Part shown: positions 1 through 13,444 of the stretch, piece after piece
Numbering within the stretch: position 1 is the stretch's first letter
Layout: the number at the start of each line of letters is the position of its first letter
Made by a program: the position numbers and the translations under genes
The notes under the pieces: model-generated
What the model was told of the DNA's origin: nothing
Database searches by the model: none
What the model saw: the letters and a program-made list of their open reading frames with translations, nothing else
Source of the DNA: Buxus sempervirens
Lineage: Eukaryota > Streptophyta > Magnoliopsida > Buxales > Buxaceae
DNA length: 64,000 nucleotides
Assembly (NCBI GenBank): GCA_947561395.2
Contig: OX387184.1
Coordinates: 36,322,766 to 36,386,765 of the forward strand
Direction of reading: 5' to 3'

Positions 1-233
1 AAGGGACCATCCCTATCGACACCAGTCACCAACTATTCCATTCATCATAGCCGACAATTAACGACCTAAGCCGCCCGCAATTTTTGTCTCTTACAATTTT
101 TCTCCCAAAGTGATCAATAGGGAAGAATTTAATTCCTTGTCTTACTTTTTTCCTTATGCTTAGTTTTTTGTGGGGTGGATTGGAATGGATTTGCGAATCC
201 TTTGAGTGGCACTGATACAACAGAAAATTACAG
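1..233 (+). other. Intron of the SPS gene (3' part)
   Basis: No coding similarity to the SPS N-terminus is visible here. The stretch ends in a polypyrimidine-poor acceptor (AAAATTACAG) directly before the exon that starts [10 protein letters not shown]. It is read as the 3' part of the intron that follows the unseen first coding exon. Confidence 0.7.
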
Positions 234-3200
234 GTGATAGCGACTAGGAATACGCGTGAGCGAAACAACAGGCTAGAGAATTTGTGCTGGAGAATATGGC
301 ATCTTGCTCGCAAAAAGAAACAGGTTTGTGCTCGCTAGGCTCTCCGGATTCTTCTCTACTAGGCCTTCCTCCTAAGGCCCAATGCTGGGCCCAATGGGCC
401 ATAAATCAAAATCTTTGTGAATGAAGCCCATGTTTTTGCCAATATAGAACTGGACTTCCCGAAACCCACGAAGCCCATTTACCCTGATTTCAAAATATAC
501 GATTAGAGTGGGTAATCGGCCAGATTCGGACAGGACAAGGTTTAATCGAAGGCCCATAACAAGTTCTTGATTCATTTGGGATATTAATCTTGTTTTGGGA
601 TGGACAGATTGCATGGGATGATGCAAGAAGGCTTGCAAGTCGGAGTTTGGAACGTGAGAAAGGGCATAATGATGCTGCCGATGATTTGTCGGAGCTCTCT
701 GAGGGTGAGAAGGAGAAGGGCGACACAAACCAGACCGAGTCGCTCAAGGAAAGGATCTCCAGAATCAATTCAGATACGCAGATTTGGTCCGACAACGACA
801 AGTCTCGACACATTTACATTGTCCTGATCAGGTAATCTACCCCCTTCTGCATTGTAATTAACTGGGTCAAAATATACTCATTGACAATTCAAAGAAATAA
901 ATCCAATACTTGTGTTTTCGTTGTTTAGCTTACACGGGTTGGTCCGTGGAGAGAACATGGAACTAGGCCGAGACTCGGACACTGGTGGCCAGGTATGAAT
1001 TCTTACTAGCTTCTTTCTTGCTATTTTAAGCCATATATAATATAGCATGTATCATTTATCTAAAATATAGAATCTCAACCGAGACCGAGATGAAACTTGG
1101 CTTCTAACGTTCATTTAATTGAAGCCCATTGATGCAGATAGACCTAACAAAACTAAAAGACTAGTCCACTATGTAGGTTTGCCCAATCCAGCACATAACT
1201 CAACCCTTCACTAACCGATGTAGGATGAGGGAACAACAGAGTCTCACTGCATTAATTCCCTCCCTCCCCAAAGAACACACGTCCCGTGTGTACACGAATC
1301 TCACGTAAGCCACACGTACGCATGCACCCACACCTCCAAGAAGCTCTGGCTCTGATACCAAATGATGCAGATGAACCTAATTACACTAAAAGACTAGTCC
1401 ATTAGGTAGGTTTGCCCAATCCACATATAAGCACATAACTCAACCCTTCACTAACCGATGTGGGATGAGGGAACAAGAGTCTTAGTACTGCATCACCCAT
1501 GCAATTGAGTAGGCCTTATTTGCAATAATATTATTACATTTGGGGATGGCAATGTGCCCTTATCGGGTTGCTAACATGGCGGGGTTGACTTGGATGTTGC
1601 ATAAAATACAAAAAAAATGTGTTTTTTTTTTCCAACTTAGAATACGCAAATCACTAATATATTTATCAATAAAATATATATCATTACATAAAATAATATT
1701 TTAATATATTAAGGTCTAGAGTCTTGATAAGGTTAGGCTAAACCCGAACTCACGCTAACATGATTTTGGGAATACCAAGCCATAACCATTAGACGCAGGG
1801 TGCTGGACTGACTACCATTTAACCCTCCCTAATTTTTTTTTTTTATGGAAATTTAACCCTCCCTATTGCCTTCCCTAAACTTACATCCAATGCTTTCAAA
1901 ATTGAACCATGTGAAAAGGTTGGCCGTCTTGACATATTGGTTTTACTTTATTTATTTATTTATTTTTTGAGATGATCAGGTGAAATATGTTGTTGAGCTT
2001 GCTAGAGCTCTGCCTAACACCAAAGGTGTCTATCGAGTCGACCTCCTAACTCGACAAATCTCTTCACCGGATGTCGACTCCAGCTACGGCGAGCCTGTCG
2101 AGATGTTATCTTGTCCGGCGGATGGAGACGGCAGCTATGGAGCCTACATTATACGACTCCCATGTGGTCCGCGTGAAAAGTAAATAGCCCCATCTCAAGC
2201 CAAAGCATTGACATTAATGGCCGATTACTTGAGAAGGCCTAATTAACAATATCAGCTTTGTTACAGGTATATACCGAAAGAATCACTTTGGCCTTACATA
2301 CCTGAGTTTGTTGATGGCGCGCTAGCTCACATTGTGAATATGGCAAGAGTCCTAGGGGAGCAAGTCGACGGTGGGAAGCCTAAGTGGCCTTATGTGATTC
2401 ACGGACACTACGCAGATGCCGGAGAGATCGCTGTGCACTTGTCTGGAACCTTGAATGTTCCGATGGTCTTAACCGGTCACTCATTGGGACGTAACAAGTT
2501 TGATCAGCTACTGAAACAAGGTAGGATGTCTAGGGAGGACATTAATGCCACTTATAAGATAATGAGGAGGATTGAAGCTGAGGAGTTGGGGTTGGATGCT
2601 GCTGAAATGGTGGTTACTAGCACAAGGCAAGAGATAGAAGAGCAGTGGGGTTTGTATGATGGGTTTGATCTGAAGTTGGAGAGGAAGCTCAGGGTGAGAA
2701 GGAGAAGAGGTGTTAGTTGCCTTGGTCGCTACATGCCTAGAATGGTGGTAAGATCAGTACCTAATTCTATTCTTTGTATATAGTACTAATACTGGGCTTT
2801 GATTTTCTACTTTCTTCATCCACTATTGACCAGAAAGTGATGATGAAACAGTATCATTTGCTACATTTTGGTATACTCTAAATCATATTTACGTAAAATT
2901 AGGTCATACCGCCAGGGATGGACTTCAGCTTTGTTGCACCTCAAGAGTCCTTAGAAGGCGATGGGGATCTCAAGTCATTGATCGGCTCCGATAGAACTCA
3001 AAACAAGGGAAATCTACCTCCTATATGGTCTGAGGTTGTGATATTTGCATATATGTTCTTCCCTTTTGTTATGCTTTTGCAATTCTTATTCCACAACATA
3101 AAAGAAAAATAATAGATATCAACCACCGTTAACGTGAATTTTGTGTATCATTTCAGATAATGAGATTTTTCACCAATCCTCACAAGCCAATGGTACTTGC

Positions 3201-5509
3201 ATTGTCCCGGCCTGACCACAAGAAAAATGTCACCACCTTACTCAAGGCTTTTGGGGAGTGTGGACCCCTCCGGGAGCTTGCGAATTTGGTAAAATAGCAG
3301 GAAATTAAAATTAGTCTTATTCTGACTATTTTCCACATGTTCAGCAAAAGTTCAAGGTAGTCATGGCAAATTGACCAAGTTGTTATTGTTTGTTGATGCA
3401 GACCCTTATACTTGGTAATAGAGATGACATAGAAGAGATGTCCAACAGCAGCTCGGTTGTTCTTACAAATGTTTTAAAACTCATTGACAATTATGACTTG
3501 TATGGTCAAGTAGCATACCCTAAACATCATAAGCAGGCTGACGTTCCTGAAATATATCGTTTAGCTGCCACGACAAAGGTATTAAAAAAACATCTACATG
3601 CACAGTTAACATCTGCAGCCAAATGCTTTGTTTTCATGTATTTATGTTAATATATAATGATGCATTGATATCTCTTGCAGGGAGTTTTCATAAATCCAGC
3701 TCTTGTTGAACCCTTTGGTCTCACTCTCATTGAAGTATGTCTGAAACTAGAGAATCATAATCTAAATGAAATGTTTGGATCATTAATTGCTTAATAGATT
3801 TTAAGTCCAAGCTCAAGGAGAGATATTGAAAAAATTAAAAAGGAAAAAAAAAATTAAAAATTCAAATCCCATCTTGTTTAATCCATTCTCCTTTTCTTGC
3901 AGGCAGCTGCTCATGGACTACCTGTTGTTGCAACTAAAAATGGAGGACCTGTAGATATTCTAAAGGTATTAATGTTTCTTTGTGAAACTATATATACTAA
4001 GCCTTAGCAAACTGCATTATTATTGGCGAACACTATTCTTATGTGTAGGCAATTAACAATGGCCTACTAGTAGACCCACATGATCAAAAAGACATGTCTG
4101 ATGCTCTACTCAAGCTCCTTGCCGACAAAGGTCTTTGGCTTGAATGCAGAAAAAACGGTTTGAAAAATATCCACCAATTCTCATGGCCGGAACATTGTCG
4201 CAATTACCTCTCCCATGTCGAGCATTGCAGGAACCGCCATCCCACCACCCGGCTTGAGATTGTGCCTAGACTCGAAGAACCCATGAGTGACTCATTGAGA
4301 GACGTTGAGGACCTCTCCTTAAGATTCTCAATTGATGGGGACTTCAAGCTCAACGTGGAACTTGATCCTACCAGTAGGCAGAAGGAACTCATCGATGCAT
4401 TGAACCGCCATCGTCATCCAAATACATCGATCAATGGAGGTGTTGGTGCCACTTACACTCTAGGTAGAAGGCACAAGCTCTTTGTCATTTCTGCTGATTG
4501 TTACAATGCTACCGGAGGTGTCTCTAGCACATTATCGGCAATCATCAAGAATATCATGGCACTTTCAGGGCCTGATGATACAGGATTTGTGTTATCAACT
4601 GGTTTGAGCTTCATCGAGACAATTGAAGCTTTGAGATTAAGTCAAATTGATCCGTGTCTATTCGACGCATTGATCTGTAGCAGTGGCAGTGATATATACT
4701 ATCCATGGAAAGACTTAGTAGCTGATGTAGACTACGGAGCACACGTGGAGTACAAGTGGCCAGGCGAGAATGTAAGATCAGTAGTCATGAGGCTCATGAG
4801 GATGGAAAGCGGGTGCGAGGATGATGTTGTAGAGTACATGGAGGGATGCAGTTCTCGTTGCTATGCATACTCAGTGAAACAAGGAGCCAAGGTAAAATCC
4901 CCTCATAGTAATAGCTTGTTATTAGAGACTTGTAATGCCATTACAAGTCAAAGAGCTTAGCTTTGATATAACATACCATTGATGAATTGATATTCGCCTT
5001 GCAGACGCGAAGGATCGATGACTTGCGGCAGAGGTTACGAATGCGAGGCTTCAGATGCAACCTTGTCTACACACATGCCTCCATGCGGCTAAACATGGTT
5101 CCTTTGTTCGCATCACGGGCAAAGGCACTAAGGTAAGCCTGTTCCATCACAATCTATCAATGATTTACTTAATAATAATCACAAAATTAGTTTTTTAATG
5201 TGCTTTGTTTGTATAATGTGCCATAATTCCAGGTACCTCACTATTAGGTGGGGAATGGAATTGTCGAAAGTGGTGATATTTGTGGGGGAAAGAGGGGATA
5301 CGGACTATGAAGACCTGCTTACTGGCCTCCACAAGACTTTGATTCTAAGAGGATGTGTGGAGTGTGGCTGTGAAAGTCTCTTGCGTGGTGAGGAGAGCTA
5401 TAAACAGCAAGACGTAGTGCCACAAGATAGCCCTAACACCGCAATTGTGGGGGGAGGTTGTGCCGTCCCTGATATCAGGATGGCTTTAGAATCCCTTGGG
5501 GTCAAATGA
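234..5509 (+). CDS. SPS4: Sucrose-phosphate synthase, family C / SPS4-like, 5' end outside window
   Basis: Cytosolic enzyme making sucrose-6-phosphate from UDP-glucose and fructose-6-phosphate. Thirteen exons join in frame with GT-AG borders: 234-323, 608-831, 929-992, 1980-2179, 2267-2747, 2903-3034, 3157-3288, 3402-3578, 3681-3734, 3903-3965, 4049-4891, 5005-5132, 5233-5509 (TGA). They give 954 visible residues; about 70-90 N-terminal residues should lie in an exon left of base 1, since 234 is preceded by an AG acceptor. Visible marks are the [18 protein letters not shown] block (13-30), the RISRIN site like the regulatory serine site of spinach SPS (Ser81 here), DTGGQ then [25 protein letters not shown], the GT-B E-x7-E nucleotide-sugar motif (E510/E518, [10 protein letters not shown]) and a C-terminal phosphatase-like domain (about 640-890). 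The [20 protein letters not shown] block and the short linker match SPS4/family C as I know it. No stops or frameshifts were seen, so it is probably functional. Confidence 0.93.
1130..1495 (-). mobile_element. TRIM (miniature LTR retrotransposon) in SPS intron
   Basis: Two direct repeats of about 125-133 bp (1130-1254 and 1363-1495) begin TGATGCAG; the intact one ends CTGCATCA. They flank about 108 bp. Read on the minus strand, the order is LTR, primer-binding site TGGTATCAGAGCC (complement at 1348-1360, matching the 3' end of plant initiator Met-tRNA), internal region, polypurine tract (GGGGAGGGAGGGAA, complement at about 1253-1267), LTR. The 5-bp duplication CCCAT flanks it exactly (1125-1129 and 1496-1500). 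It has no coding capacity, so it is a non-autonomous TRIM lying antisense to the host gene inside the 987-bp intron 993-1979. Confidence 0.9.
1348..1360 (-). other. TRIM primer-binding site (initiator Met-tRNA type)
   Basis: The reverse complement reads TGGTATCAGAGCC, two bases from the inner edge of the LTR at 1363. This sets the orientation of the TRIM as minus. Confidence 0.85.
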
Positions 5510-7905
5510 AACTTCTTTATTTTTCCTCTTTTTTCTTTCTTCAAAGCTCTAAAGCAAATAAATATCTTAATGTGTAGTAGACAAAAAGTGTATATAGAAG
5601 ACCAGACTGGTTGGTGAATGTAAAACAATAAGCTACTGATAAGGGAATACATAAACCTTGCAAAAGAACTTCTGATATTCTTTTCACCCTAGTCATATAA
5701 AGTGTATCTTAATTTGTTTGAGATCACTTACAATCCTACGCTTAACATGCATTATTGTGAACAAGTCTATAATTTGATTCTCATTATCATATATGATTTT
5801 GTTATTATAACCACTTTTGAATTTTAGAAATCTCCCTTTTGGTTTGGCAAAATTACAGATATTCACCTTCATGTCTTCAAAATAAAATCCACCTCCTAGA
5901 TTTTTTTATTTCTAACATTTTCCAACTTATCAACTATAGCTAGAGGTCATAGCCTTATTTGTAGAATTTCACTAATTCAGATTGTTTTAACTTCATAAGG
6001 TTGTTATCTAAATAAATGAAATATTTTTTGCCCAGTAAAAACTTTTTAAACATCCAACCTTTTGACAAAAATAAAGTTAAAATGTTATTTACCTAGACTA
6101 TTGCCTCATTTGGTATAACTTTTCAAAATTAGCTTTTCATAAATCAAAAAGTAATTTTTGGTCTTTTTAAGGTGTTATTTTGGACTTGTTGATATGGTTT
6201 GATTTCTGGAAATATGTGGTTACATTTGGTTTAGGCAAAAGGGCTATTGGTATGGGTTTTTAACTAAGGAGCCATTGGTTTAAGGGAATTGGTTTGGAAA
6301 TTATGGTTTGGTTTTGATTTTAGTGTTGGTAGGCATAGCTCCCTACAGATCCATACTGTAGCTAGATAGTGAAACTTAGGTTGGCCAATACGTGTTGCCA
6401 CAATGGGATGAGATTTTCCAATGGGGAAGGTGTGAGTGTAAGCTTTTTGGTTAGAAGTTAATTATATAATTGAAAGTTAAGGAAATTGTGTAGAAAAATT
6501 CTGTGGGCGAGCAATCAGCAAATCATGTCAGATTTGAGGTTTTCCAATGTCAGATTTGCTGGTTTCGATTGATGAAATCAGAGAGAATTCTGAGAGCTGA
6601 GCTGCTGGTGAGAGGTGGAATTTTCAGGGGTTGTTGAAGTGGAAGTGCTAGGAGCTAATTTGTGTTGGAAGGTTTAGCTGTTGGAACCTTAGCATCTGAA
6701 AGTTGAAGAGGTTCGTTCAACTCAATGGCAGATCTGGAGAGATCATGTAGGAGAAATTGGTTTAGTAGTAAGGCTTGCAATCTAAATGATAAATCAAGTT
6801 TTGATCCAGATCAAGTCAGATCTGATCGCATGTGTGCAACAGTGACCAATCAGCCACTGAAATTGTTCGTCCGGAGGTGCTGTGATCAGAGATTTGGGAG
6901 ATCTAATCATTAGGTCATCAAATCATGTAAGTAGTAGCACTAGTTTTCTTCTGAGTTTTGAAGCCGATTGCATGAGTTGAATTGAGATGATAGGTTGTAA
7001 TTTGTTATTGTCGACTGAAACTGTTTTTCGAGTTGATTTTGGATTTGGAGCATGATCTTAGTGGAATTAAATTCGAATTGATTCTAAATGGTTGTGGAAG
7101 GTATTATGAGTATGGATTAGTGGTTGTAGAGGTTTAAATTTAGGTCAGTCATGATGAAATTGAATTAACAGTGACTAAATCAAAGATCGGAGAAATCTTG
7201 GGGGGGGGGGGGGGGGGGGGGGGGGGTTATCCGCTGAGTGCCGTCGACTGACTTTGCCCAGCGGTACTCAGCGGCAGTGTATTTTTTTTGGATGCGCCTA
7301 CTGCCGCTTACCGACATGAGGTCAACGCACCTACCCAAATTTCAGATTTAGTTCAGCTGAGTGATTTTCTCTAATTTAATTGTTCAAAAACCTATCTAGG
7401 AGTTGAATTAAGATGCTAGAAATATTTTCAAGTAATTGTAACCTACTGAGATTTTTCTATCAATTATTGGGAGAATTTATGACTATTAAAGGTTAGGATT
7501 TAAGGTGCTTGTTAGTCGGTTAGTTGTCGGTTGGTATGAGGAATTCATGGTTTTGTTTATTTCTGGTCTTGCTATTAATTTTCAGACTGTGGTATCTTTT
7601 AAGCGGAGTTTTATCAGATTTTAGTGTGCTGGGCATAATTTTATAAAAAGGTTTTACTTGAGTTAATTGCTTATACGATTGGTTTGAATATTGTTCTATG
7701 GTTTACAAATTACACTTGAGGTTCTATAAGATGTTGTTTGGGTCCTGAGTAACCAGTGATAAAGTTGATTTGTTTTATTAATGGTGATACCAGATGTTGG
7801 TATATTTTGCTACCAGAGGTTGGTATAATTGTTGAGTTTATTTTGTTTTGGTCTAGCTTGTCCTGGATCCAAAGTCTAAGCTTCGTAATGTGATGTGTTG
7901 ACTTT
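5510..7905. other. Intergenic region downstream of SPS, no gene recognised
   Basis: AT-rich, with frequent stops in all frames. An AATAAA hexamer at about 5557-5562, 50 bp after the SPS stop, is a candidate polyadenylation signal. The stretch 6480-7000 is GA-rich and looks like a transcribed leader. GC-rich islands at 7227-7330 with repeated CCGCTGAGT/ACTCAGCGG look like decayed repeat DNA. Short ORFs such as 6725-6913 have no recognisable motif. Confidence 0.5.
7200..7226 (+). repeat. Poly-G tract, 27 G
   Basis: An uninterrupted run of 27 guanines. It could be true sequence with G-quadruplex potential, or an inexact homopolymer call. Confidence 0.8.
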
Positions 7906-8330
7906 CACTACAAAAAAAAGGTGATAAAGTGACACTAATATAAGGGCACTTATATGAAAGTGCCCTTATAAGTGCCTTAATATGGCATTTTAAAAAAAAT
8001 GCCACTATAAAACAATTTATTACGGCATTTCCTAGAAAAATGCCACTATAAAATGATTTATTACGGCATTTTCCTAATGAATGCCGCTATAAAATAATTT
8101 ATTAGGGCATTTTCTAATTAAATGCCCCTATAAAACAATTTGTTAAGGCATTTTTTAAGAAATGTAGTTATAAAGAAAATTATTACAGCATTTATAAAAA
8201 AAATGCCTCTATAAAACAAATCAATACTGCACTTTTCTATCATATGCCGTTACACAATAATTTATAAAATATATCATTACAACACTTTATTATAAAATAT
8301 TGCTATAAAATTTAATTTCTTTGGTAAAAT
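7906..8330 (+). repeat. CACTA left terminal and subterminal repeats
   Basis: After the terminal inverted repeat, about seven units of roughly 50 bp alternate a GGCATTT-type half with an AAATGCC-type half, separated by CTATAAAA(C/T)AATTTATTA. Each pair can fold into a short hairpin. Subterminal repeats of this kind are where CACTA transposases bind. Confidence 0.7.
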
Positions 8331-11047
8331 TTGTTTTAGTGATGTTTTATAAATCAAAATAATAATATTCGAATGCAAATGCCCCATTGGCTTGATGACC
8401 AGATCAAATGCATTATGAGCCGATCATTTTATGTGGTTTAGTTTGGTCTTTTCATTTTGGTTTGGTTACTATTTAGTTTGGTTCGTTTTGTGGTTAGGGC
8501 CTTTCTTGAACCAACTAGAACAGAAAACGAACTAAATTAAACCAAGGCTCCGGAAGCGAAAAGAAGGGAGAAACCAATCCTCTCCTGGTCCTCAATTCTT
8601 TTCTTAGCTTGATGAAAGCTATTCTTTTACCAATCATCATGGCCTAGTTCGTCAAGGCATCCACTCTAACCTCTCTTCCTCGCTCAATCGTTCAGTCGCT
8701 ATCTCTCTCTCTCCCTTTCTATTAGTGACGAAACACGGACCTTCAGGCTGCAATAGCAAGTGCCGTTGCCGACTAATGGAGCAGACCATATGAATCGACC
8801 TCAGATGTCGCCTTCCAAAAGTGCCTCCGATCTATTCCTCAATGACATATAAGTTTCGTCGGCGATCTTCGCTACCAGGTCACAATCCAAAGCCATATTC
8901 ACTTAAATTTGGTTATTCTTACTTATCCGTCTTTCATAAACCTCAGACGTGTAAATTTTTTTTTTGTCGGATTAGGGCTTTCGTATCCCTCTAAATCAGG
9001 ATCTTTGAGTGTCTGTGACAGAGAGCGAATCATGTTTTTTAAAGATTTTGCAAAGGAATTAGTATGCAAGTGGTGTGAGTATCTCTGAGGGAGAGCTTGT
9101 TGAAACAGAAGATTTCAAGTTTTGTGCCCCAATAAGTTGATTTGAGACTTTAGTGGACAAATTGCAGTGATCACTACAACTGCAGGACAATTTCAAGTCG
9201 TTAAAGGTAGATCCTACTCTTTTAATTTATCAAGCTATATTTCTGTTCTTCTATATTTCGACTTGCCATGCTTGGATTTAGATGTTAGTAGGACGCCATT
9301 TGGATTTCTTAAATGTCTGTTAATTTATCGTAAAGTGTAAAAGATTATTTTTCTCACTTTGTTGGTTGAGAATTTATTGTAATTTCCATACTGGAATTTA
9401 TCCTAGCATTTATAGACATCAATTAATGATATAACATGATATCAGAAGACTCGGAAGAAATTTTTCTTGTAACATAGAATACACTTCTCAAGATGTTTTT
9501 TGTAAAATTGCGTCATTGAGTTCTCAGTCCATCCAACGTTGATAGGTATTTCCAATAGAGGCACCTTCTATTGACTACTTAAATTATTCAATATTTTGAG
9601 CATTGATCGACATTTAACATTGGAGGTGAAATATCTGTCCAAAGTGGACAACTTTTTGGGATCTACAATGGTCTATCATGATGAAATTTGTTGCAGAGAA
9701 AGCAGATTGGAGCAGACTTTTATCTAGAGTACTTTAGAGTTTCTGGTTTTTTTATTGGTGAAATTTATAATTCCTACGTTAGTTTGTACAAGAAAACATG
9801 AGCTACATCAGATTCCTCACACCAACAAGAACAAGACTGAGGTAAAAACTTCTTAACAATCCCATAAAACTTACTTTTTATTTTGATATTTGAAAGGGAA
9901 GAATTTTGATTTTTTGTTTGTAATCCAATAGATTTTGTTATATCCTTTGACCAGGCCTTACTTTGGTTTTCATCTAGCACTTACACCCTACTCAATTACG
10001 AGAGGTTGGTTTGGATTCATCTCATTTACTCTAGTGCTTGGATTAACGATTTTTTGTTGATTTATTTTCCCTGTGGTTGTGTAATCAAATTCCCGACTCA
10101 ATTCAAATTTTTTATGATTTCACTAGCTAAATGTTTATTGACCAATTACCATTTGACATGAGATAAACAATAAATTAATTTTAAATACAACTGGCAAACA
10201 TTCAGATTATAAAATTTCAGAACAAATGATTCATTAGCTACCTATGTATATATGGCTGAAATTACTGTATGCTGAATGTTTAGTATGTAATGATTCTTGC
10301 GAGAGGGAACGCTCACTTGTTTTTAGATATACATTGCATTTTATCTTTTTATTTAAAGAGTTCAGCTTTCTTTTTTCATACATGCTAAATCCAATTGCTT
10401 TTGTTCTTGAAGCAATTGGATGAATTGCAGGTCATTGTAGGCTTTGAGCAGGCTGCAAAGAGACTGAAATCTATCTGCAAGTGAGCTTGAGATGGATCAA
10501 TCAGGATGCTTTGCATTTGGTTATTGACGCTAACAGATATTGGTATCCTTATGTCTCCTTCCCCCAAGTTTCTAGTTATGTCTGTAACATATGTATCGAT
10601 GGGCTGGCTTGCTTTTCCCGTGTCATTTTGTTAGTAGTTTGGGTTTAAGAGTAATTGGCAGTCTTACCTGTCCTAAATATGTAGATATAAATTTGCAAAG
10701 AGATGTAGAAGAAGTGCTCATGACTTCTTTTGTTTCACATTTCTGACTATATTGGGGGAAGTGGGGTTTTCTTTCATTGTAAATTCCATGTTTCTCTTAT
10801 ATATGTGTTCCATGTTTCATCACAATAGCATGCTTACTTTCTTCTTTACGGATTTGGTGCCAAGGATTAGCATGGAGAAATTTTCGTGGGTAAATGATGG
10901 GTTTGATATTTAGTATCTTATCGTGTGGGTAAATTTTCGTGCAAGGTAAATTTTCAAGGCCAACCATACCCTGCCATGGTGAGGCAGGCGAAATTGGCTG
11001 AAAGGATATACATGCCTGTAGCTAAGCTGACTTTGGGGGTGGGTGGG
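8331..11047. other. CACTA interior, left part, no gene recognised
   Basis: No transposase or other protein domain is readable. The stretch 8560-8760 is pyrimidine-rich (CTCTCTCTCTCC) and resembles a plant 5' UTR or promoter fragment, possibly captured host DNA. Short ORFs at 9774-9980, 10385-10567 and 10925-11194 show no motif. It ends in a G-rich block (GGGGGTGGGTGGG) where element A inserted. Confidence 0.45.
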
Positions 11048-13432
11048 TGTGCGCACCCGATTTCGGTCGCACGAAGAGGCACATGCAAAATGATGCGTGC
11101 CTCGGGATTCGTTTGGAGTCACCACTGCCTGATGGGGTGCAGGCAGACACCTAGGTGCCTAAGTTCTTCTATTAAAGCTTGGTCTGCGGCTTGAGATTCT
11201 AAGCAAGTTCTCGGTTACGGTCCGGGGAAGTCCATAGACACCCCAGTCCGCCCCGTCAAAAGACGGGTCCCATGGTTTCCCTGATTTGAGTCAACTTTGG
11301 TCTCTCACTCACCCGATTCCTATTCCAGCATTCAATTTGGTTAAGTCTGGCAGGACCGCCAAAGTGGTGTGGGTCCATTTACTTGATTTTATCTTTCTTA
11401 GCTTAAAGTGATGTGAGTCGGATTAGGCAGGCCCCGTTGGAAGGCCCACGGATTCCTAAGTGGGCTTGGTTAAGTCCACATGCCCCTGGTGGGCCTCAGT
11501 CTAGCCTGGAAGGCCCTTTGGGCTTTGGTTCAATGAATTGATTTATTTGAAATTCAAGTTGGATTGTTAAGTGATTTCCGTGCCAAAGTGGGCCGGGATT
11601 GCTTTGTGGGCCCTTGAGTGGGCCCCACGATGGATGCCAAGTAGTTTTGATTATCTTTCTTAATCTGTGCCAAAGTGGGCCAGGATTTGGGCTTGGGGCC
11701 CTTTACCTGGGCTTGGGCTTGAAAGCCCAAGTCTTCATGGGTTTGGAAACCCTAAAATTGGTTCGATTTAACGGGCTTTAGTGGGCCCGATCGGCCCTAC
11801 CCGTGGTCTCGGCCAAACCACAACTTAACTAAACATGCATGCCCCAAGTTGGGCCTTGATGGGCCTCCAATGGGTTTGGCCCATTCAATCAATTTGGTTA
11901 TCTTTGTTTAACAAAAGTAAGCCTGCCGGGCTGAGTGGGCCCCGTTGGAAGGCCCATCGGGAATGAAGCTGGACCGGGTCGGTCCATGGCCCATCTTGGG
12001 TTTTTGGGTGAACCGGAAACCCTTCCGGTTCATCCGGAATGATCAAACAAACCAAAGAAATCAGCACAATATCACAAAATAGCAAAAAAGGTATTCTGGC
12101 AGTGTAGCCGGCCTGAGATGCCAGCTACGTACACAGGGCAGTGTATCCGGCATTCTTCGCCGATTACAAACATATTTCTGTTGATCCGACCTGAGTTGCC
12201 GGATCAACATACAGAATCCATTTTTTTGGATTTTTCCAATGGGGTTGGTTTCTTGGGTCTCCTAGGGTGTTCTAGCATTTGTGTGGGCCCCTGTGTGGGC
12301 CCACGGTGGTGTAAACAGAATCAAACAGACCTCCTTTGGAGGGAAAACCAAGGGAATAGGAGAAGGCTAGGGTTTGCCTCTCCCTTCATAGGATTCTTCC
12401 AGAAGTGGGGTGAGGGCTTGAGTGCCCCTACCTTGGCTCCTCACCGTTCACAAAACAGCAAACCAGCAAAGCCGATAATAATAATAGTAAAAAAAACCTT
12501 AACAATTAAACCTAGGATGCATACACCTAAACTACGATGATCACATTGGTGTTTCCACGGATCATATGCATGAGTAGTGAGATGTATGAGTGAGCCTGCT
12601 TAATGTGTGTGTAGGTGTCAAAAGGGGGAGTATGCATGCTATCTACAAGTAACTGGAGGGTGCCAACATGGAGACATTAGCGAGCATTCATCACCAATAA
12701 ACATGCATGCATGGTTTAAACTAATGATGCCAACAATATCTAACATTACCTTCATGCTCAAACAACTCGCAAAAAAAGTTAATAAGACACTTTAAAGAAA
12801 GGAAAGGGGGGGAGGTTAAGATGGGGTACATTTAGACAAGCAACAGGGGGGGGGGGGGGGGAACAAGCTTCCCCCCATTCGAATGAATAGTAAACGATGG
12901 CCAAAGCAGTGACATGGTAGCCATTAGAACCACCTCAAAGGGGACTCTCTCCCTCTCTTTGAAGCCGTGTACACTCCCCTTACCATGGGAGTTCCTCTCA
13001 TTCAAAGTGAAGAGGAAGGGCATGGGAGAGAGATGAAAACATGCTAGGGAGGAGAAGGACTACATGCCTAAGATAGAAAACATCACAACTTACTTGAAAT
13101 ATGCCAAATCTGACTTATATTGAATGAAAAGCCATGGGGAACATTACCTTACAACTTACAAGCCCTAGAGGGGTGTGGATGAGGCTCCTTGAAGCAAGGA
13201 AAGTGGCTGGAGCACTCCCCTTCAATGCCAACAGCAATTAGTCCTCCATTTACTTGGGTGAAAATGGAGAGGAAGAAGTGAAGAGGGAGAGGGAAGCTCA
13301 AGGTGGGGTGTTTGGGGGGTTATGGAGGCAAGGAAGGGCTTGGATAAGGGATCTCAGAGCAAGGTTCGTGGGGGAGAAGAAGTGGAAAACCGCCAAAACC
13401 AAGCCAACCCCGGAAATGGGCTGCTGTTGGCC

Positions 13433-13439
13433 TTTTATA
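13433..13439 (-). promoter_or_regulatory. TATA box of element A LTR (3' copy)
   Basis: The minus strand reads CTATAAAAGG inside a GGCC...GGCC frame. The same site lies at about 61168-61174 in the 5' LTR, where it would drive the element A genome. Palindromic CCGGAT units lie immediately upstream in minus orientation. Confidence 0.7.
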
Positions 13440-13444
13440 GGCCA

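Noticed and set aside
26..313. 95-codon minus-strand ORF at the left edge
   Set aside because: It overlaps a clear SPS exon on the plus strand and has no motif.
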